A DNA stretch of 64,000 nucleotides, taken from contig JAKLEZ010000028.1 in NCBI GenBank assembly GCA_022711465.1, forward strand, positions 1 to 64,000, written 5' to 3'. Below, one piece after another: positions 60,277 to 64,000 of this stretch (position 1 is the first letter of the stretch; each line of letters starts with the position of its first letter). Origin of the DNA: Planctomycetota bacterium. Lineage in GTDB: Bacteria; Planctomycetota; Phycisphaerae; UBA1845; PWPN01. The notes beneath the pieces were generated by a model. The model made no database searches. It saw only the letters and a list, made by a program, of their open reading frames with translations, and was not told where the DNA came from. The position numbers and the translations under genes were made by a program.

Positions 60277-60351
60277 GTTGACCTCTCTTTCCGATGACCG
60301 ATGACCCCGTCGACGTTTGCCGGACGGAGCCCGAGGAGGATATACATCAAG

Positions 60352-63300
60352 TCACTTCGCGCAACCCGGGTCCGCGGGCTTGCCCGCTCCGCTGAAACAC
60401 CGCTGGAAGATGCCGAAATCGTCCTGATCCACGTCGCCGTCGTGATCGAGATCGGCGGCCTGACAGGTCCGGGTGTCGTTGTGGGGGATGGCCGGGCCGG
60501 AAGCACAGGCCTGAAAGATCCTGAAATCGTCCAGGTCCACATCGCCGTCGCCGTCCAGGTCGGCGGGAACAACGGGCGCGAACTCGTACGCCCCCATGTC
60601 CACGATGGGCGGGGTGCCCGCGCCGGTGTCCGGCGTGGCCAGGTCGTCGAAGAACCGCAACCGGCCGGCCAGGTCGGTGGTCACACCGAGGGGCACGGCC
60701 GCGTTGTCACCCGCGTCAATGCAGGGCGAGCCGGCCCTCAAGTGCAGGTCGCCGTAGTCGTCGTTGGCGCCTTCATCGACATCGGGCGTGTCCGGATTGT
60801 CGCCCCAGCCGTCGCTGGGCGTGCGGACGAAGAGCGGATCGGCACTGATGTTGCCGTTCTTGCCCGTGGGATCGTCAATGCCCGAGTAGTTGTACGCCGT
60901 GTTCCCGTAAACGCAATTGTACCGCATCAAACCGGCGCCGCCGCCATCTATCCCGGACGAGTTGAACGCGATGACCGTGTTCGCGATCGTTGGGGAGCCA
61001 CCCCCGTAGTAGATCCCGCCACCGAGTGCGGAGTACTCATTGTCGGAGTGTGCGCTGTTCCCCACAATCGTGTTGTTCACGATCATTGCGAAGGACGAGG
61101 AGCCGCAGTAGACCCCGCCGCCGAAGCTGCCAGCCCAGTGTGTTGCGGTGTTTGCCACAATGGTGTTGTTCGCAATCATCGGGGAGCCACTGGAACAGCA
61201 GATCCCGCCGCCCTCGACTGCTGCGCCGTTTCTCGTAATCGTGTTGTTCGAAATCGTCGGGGAGCCACCTTCGCAGTAGATCCCGGCGCCGTTCCCCGCG
61301 CCGTTTTCCGTGATCGTGTTGTTCGAAATCTTTGGCGAAGACAAAGAGTCGCAGTAAACCCCACCGCCTTGATAGGTTGCGCTGTTCCCTTTAATCGTGT
61401 TGTTCATGATCATGGGGGAGGAACCCGCCATGCAGCAGATCCCGCCGCCCCAACCCATGGGGCCGGCGTAAATCCAACCTGCGGTGTTTCCCGAAATCGT
61501 GTTGTTCGTGATCGTCGGTGAGGAAGACTCGCAGTAGATCCCGCCACCCCAGGGGACTGCGATGCCATTCGCAATAGTGAAACCGTCGATTCGGGTCGTG
61601 GCCGTGGCGCCTTCCGGCGAAGTCACGACGCTGCCTTGCAGGTTGCCATCCAGGATCGTCCGGTTGGACGTCCAGTTACGCTGCGCCAGCTCGGCCTCGG
61701 TGCCCGCGAAGCCGCCATAGAGGGCCACGCCGGCCTTGAGCGTGATGCACTCGATGTACGTGCCGGCGGCGACCCAGACCTGATCGCCGGCCGTGGCGGC
61801 GTCGAGGCCAGCCTGGACCGTGTGTTTGGCCGTGGCCCAACTCAGGCCGTCGCTGGCATCGTCACCCGTGGTGGCCACGTGCAGGAACGTCTGCGGGTCG
61901 CAGGCGTCTCCCCTGCCGTCCTGATCGGTATCGGCCTGGTCGGGGTTGTAGGCAGCAGGGCAGTTGTCGCAGGCGTCCCCATAGCCGTCGGCATCGCAGT
62001 CCGCCTGGTCGGGATTGGGCGTGGTCGGGCAATTGTCGGTCGGGCACGAGTCCGACGGAAAGCCAGGGTCCCCTAACCCATCGCCGTCGGTGTCGGTGCA
62101 CGGGTCGCAGGCGTCCCCAACGCCATCCGCGTCAGCGTCACTCTGATCGAGGTTGTCCGTATTCGGACAGTTGTCGCACGCATCCCCGACGGGGTCCGCA
62201 TCTGAGTTCTCTTGGCCAGGGTTCGGTACCAGCGGGCAATTGTCACTGGCGTCCAGGATGCCGTCATGGTCGAGGTCGCTCGGAACGATTGGCTTCTTCA
62301 ACCCGAGACTCAAGGACCCCCCCGCCGCGATCACCCCGAAACCCGCATTGGGCACCGGAACGTCGCATTGACCGAGGTCGTTGCGGCCCCAGGCCACGAT
62401 CGTGCCATCCGCCTTCAGGCCGAGACTGTAGCCCAGGCCCGCGGCGATCGCCACGAAGTCCAAGTTCGGCGAAGGGACATTGCCCTGGCCCCACGCATTG
62501 GATCCCCACGCCACGATCGAGCCGTCGGACTTCAGGCCCAGATTGTGCCCGCCATAGTCGTCTCCGCCCGCCGCGATCGCGATGAAGCGGATGTTTGGCG
62601 GCGGCACATTGCACTGCCCGCATCCGTTGTAGCCCCAGGCCACGATCGAGCCGTCACGCTTCAGCCCCAGACTGTGCCACTGCCCACCCGCAACCCCCGC
62701 GAAGCGCGTGTTCGGCAGGGGCACATTGCATTGGCCGTACTCGTTGGCTCCCCACGCCCCAATCGAGCCATTGGACTTCAAGCCCAGACTGTGGCAATCG
62801 CCCGCCGCGACCGCCACGAAGTCGGTGTTTACCGTCGGTGCATTGCATTGGCCGTGCTCGTTGGCTCCCCAGCCCACGATCGAGCCGTTAGCTTTCAGGC
62901 CGAGACTATGCCCCCCGCCCCCCGCAAAGGCCAGGAAGCCGGTGTTCGGCGCGGGCACATTCCAAGTACCGTGGTCATAGCCCCCCCAACACGTGATCGA
63001 GCCGTCGGCCTTCAGACCGAGACCATGTGGATTGTGCACGTCCCCATCCCCGTAACCCGCCGCCACCGCGACGAAGCTCGAGTGGGGCACTGGTACGCTA
63101 GCCTGGCCGCCCACACCCCACCCGACGACCGAACCGTTGGCCTTCAGACCCAGACTGTGGCCTGCGCCCGCCGCGATCGCAATGAAGTCCTCGTTCGGTA
63201 AAGGAACACTGCATTGGCCCCACTCGTTGGATCCCCACGCCACGATCGAGCCGTCACGCTTCAGACCCAGACTGTGCCACTGCCCGCCCGCAACCGCGAC

Positions 63301-64000
63301 GAACTCTGTGTTGGGCAGAGGTACCTTACATTGGCCGTGCTCGTTGGCTCCCCATGCCACAATCGAGCCGTTGGCCTTCAGGCCGAGACTGTGGCACCAG
63401 CCTCTCGCGATTGCCACGAAGCCCGTGTTCGGCGCGGGAACGTTGCACTCGCCGTGGCGGTTGTCTCCCCACGCCACGATCGAGCCATTGGTTTTTAGAC
63501 CCATACACTGGAACGCGCCACCCGCTATCGCCACGAAGCCCGCGTTGGGTTCCGGCACATTGCATTGGCCGTACCAGTTGTTCCCCCATACAACGATCGA
63601 ACCGTTGCTCTTTAAGCCGATACTGTGGTACCCCGCGCCCGCCGCGACAGCCACGAAGTCCGTGTGCGACGCTGGCACGTTACACTGCCCATGGTTGTCG
63701 AGTCCCCACGCAACGATCGAGCCGTCGGACTTCAGGCCGAGAGTGGTCCAAGTGCCCCCCGAGACCGCGACGAAGTCCTTGTTTGAGGCCGGGACGGTGC
63801 ATTCGCCGTAGGCGTTGTGGCCCCAGGCCACAACCGAGCCGTCGGGCTTCAGGCCCACATCGTGGAAGCAGCCCGCTGCAATCGCCTGGAACCTGGTGCT
63901 TGGATCGATGTTGCCCAACCGCCAGCCGCCCCACGCCACGAGCGATCCCTCAACATCCTCGGCCTGCGCGGTTCCCGCCCCCAGCAAGGATGCCGCCGCG
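60352..64000 (-). CDS. RCC1-repeat/TSP3/beta-helix/dockerin secreted protein, partial
   Basis: The frame is open to the window edge; the visible part begins inside a signal peptide (LGAGTAQAED), so the true start lies beyond 64000. About thirteen RCC1-type repeats (GSIVAWGSNEWGQCSVPLPN and similar) form one or two seven-bladed propellers up to residue ~555. TSP3 calcium repeats follow (DNCPNTDNLDQSDADADGVG), then a right-handed parallel beta-helix (~740-1080; SPTITNNTISGNTAGW and similar NNTI units) and a dockerin-like tail. It is a large calcium-binding surface protein, possibly an adhesin or polysaccharide-active scaffold. Confidence 0.85.
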   Translation of the reverse strand, partial: AAASLLGAGTAQAEDVEGSLVAWGGWRLGNIDPSTRFQAIAAGCFHDVGLKPDGSVVAWGHNAYGECTVPASNKDFVAVSGGTWTTLGLKSDGSIVAWGLDNHGQCNVPASHTDFVAVAAGAGYHSIGLKSNGSIVVWGNNWYGQCNVPEPNAGFVAIAGGAFQCMGLKTNGSIVAWGDNRHGECNVPAPNTGFVAIARGWCHSLGLKANGSIVAWGANEHGQCKVPLPNTEFVAVAGGQWHSLGLKRDGSIVAWGSNEWGQCSVPLPNEDFIAIAAGAGHSLGLKANGSVVGWGVGGQASVPVPHSSFVAVAAGYGDGDVHNPHGLGLKADGSITCWGGYDHGTWNVPAPNTGFLAFAGGGGHSLGLKANGSIVGWGANEHGQCNAPTVNTDFVAVAAGDCHSLGLKSNGSIGAWGANEYGQCNVPLPNTRFAGVAGGQWHSLGLKRDGSIVAWGYNGCGQCNVPPPNIRFIAIAAGGDDYGGHNLGLKSDGSIVAWGSNAWGQGNVPSPNLDFVAIAAGLGYSLGLKADGTIVAWGRNDLGQCDVPVPNAGFGVIAAGGSLSLGLKKPIVPSDLDHDGILDASDNCPLVPNPGQENSDADPVGDACDNCPNTDNLDQSDADADGVGDACDPCTDTDGDGLGDPGFPSDSCPTDNCPTTPNPDQADCDADGYGDACDNCPAAYNPDQADTDQDGRGDACDPQTFLHVATTGDDASDGLSWATAKHTVQAGLDAATAGDQVWVAAGTYIECITLKAGVALYGGFAGTEAELAQRNWTSNRTILDGNLQGSVVTSPEGATATTRIDGFTIANGIAVPWGGGIYCESSSPTITNNTISGNTAGWIYAGPMGWGGGICCMAGSSPMIMNNTIKGNSATYQGGGVYCDSLSSPKISNNTITENGAGNGAGIYCEGGSPTISNNTITRNGAAVEGGGICCSSGSPMIANNTIVANTATHWAGSFGGGVYCGSSSFAMIVNNTIVGNSAHSDNEYSALGGGIYYGGGSPTIANTVIAFNSSGIDGGGAGLMRYNCVYGNTAYNYSGIDDPTGKNGNISADPLFVRTPSDGWGDNPDTPDVDEGANDDYGDLHLRAGSPCIDAGDNAAVPLGVTTDLAGRLRFFDDLATPDTGAGTPPIVDMGAYEFAPVVPADLDGDGDVDLDDFRIFQACASGPAIPHNDTRTCQAADLDHDGDVDQDDFGIFQRCFSGAGKPADPGCAK

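Noticed and set aside
1..64000. tRNA or rRNA genes
   Set aside because: I looked for T-arm (GGTTCGA) and acceptor patterns and found no convincing tRNA; no rRNA sequence recognised. A covariance search would be decisive.
1..64000. The whole window being archaeal
   Set aside because: PEP-CTERM, dockerin-tailed proteins of planctomycete type, two group II intron lineages and bacterial insertion sequences dominate; archaeal features are confined to about 31-45 kb and one fragment at 17 kb.

Overview
The window is high-G+C DNA that reads as a planctomycete, most likely Phycisphaerae-like, chromosome or large replicon. Large secreted proteins end in an EF-hand/dockerin-like tail (DxDxDGDVDxxDFGIFQRC...GxGKPADPxCA). 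There is also a PEP-CTERM protein, many formylglycine-generating-enzyme (FGE)-fold proteins, a sulfatase, a split NACHT/WD40 pair, and bacterial group II introns and insertion sequences. Set into this is a second component with archaeal character: an Orc1/Cdc6 initiator gene beside ORB-like repeats, and several genes whose promoters look like archaeal BRE/TATA elements.

Layout. 0-11 kb: a five-gene leftward operon (MoxR-like AAA, three small proteins, HerA/VirB4-like ATPase) whose last gene runs into a 5'-truncated group II intron; a divergent NACHT + WD40 pair split by one in-frame TGA; five ACTTACGAA-type repeats between them. 11-12.7 kb: an intact ISKra4-like element with 10-bp target duplication. 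12.9-17.3 kb: plasmid-type small genes with an ArdC-like antirestriction metalloprotein, three repeated covarying hairpins, and a truncated second copy of the Orc1/Cdc6 C-terminus.

17.6-31.2 kb: a diversity-generating retroelement (DGR) island. It holds an FGE-fold target with variable region VR1, a hairpin, avd, reverse transcriptase and template repeat TR; all 17 VR1/TR differences in the core lie at template adenines. A second target (VR2) is followed by a collapsed DGR in which the avd start is joined directly to the TR end. Two very large secreted proteins follow the two DGR copies.

31.2-32.8 kb: orc1/cdc6 with an origin-like region. 32.8-38.2 kb: a PEP-CTERM FGE-fold protein, a full group II intron, and an integrase + IS91-type transposase element with an A8 frameshift. 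38.6-45.3 kb: a membrane/coiled-coil protein, a HerA ATPase fused to a PD-(D/E)XK-like nuclease domain, zinc-ribbon proteins and a winged-helix protein, with archaeal-looking promoters. 45.3-51.3 kb: small proteins around a zinc-finger AAA (MoxR/CobS-like) and VWA (CobT-like) pair. 51.6-64 kb: a broken sulfatase between perfect inverted repeats, an FGE-fold protein, a pentapeptide-repeat protein, secreted proteins, a propeller-esterase-dockerin protein and a partial RCC1-repeat protein running off the right edge.

The most unusual parts are (i) the archaeal-type initiator, origin and promoters in a bacterial-looking contig and (ii) the DGR with its decayed sibling. Everything here is by-eye sequence reading; family names are from motif recognition and no database search was run.
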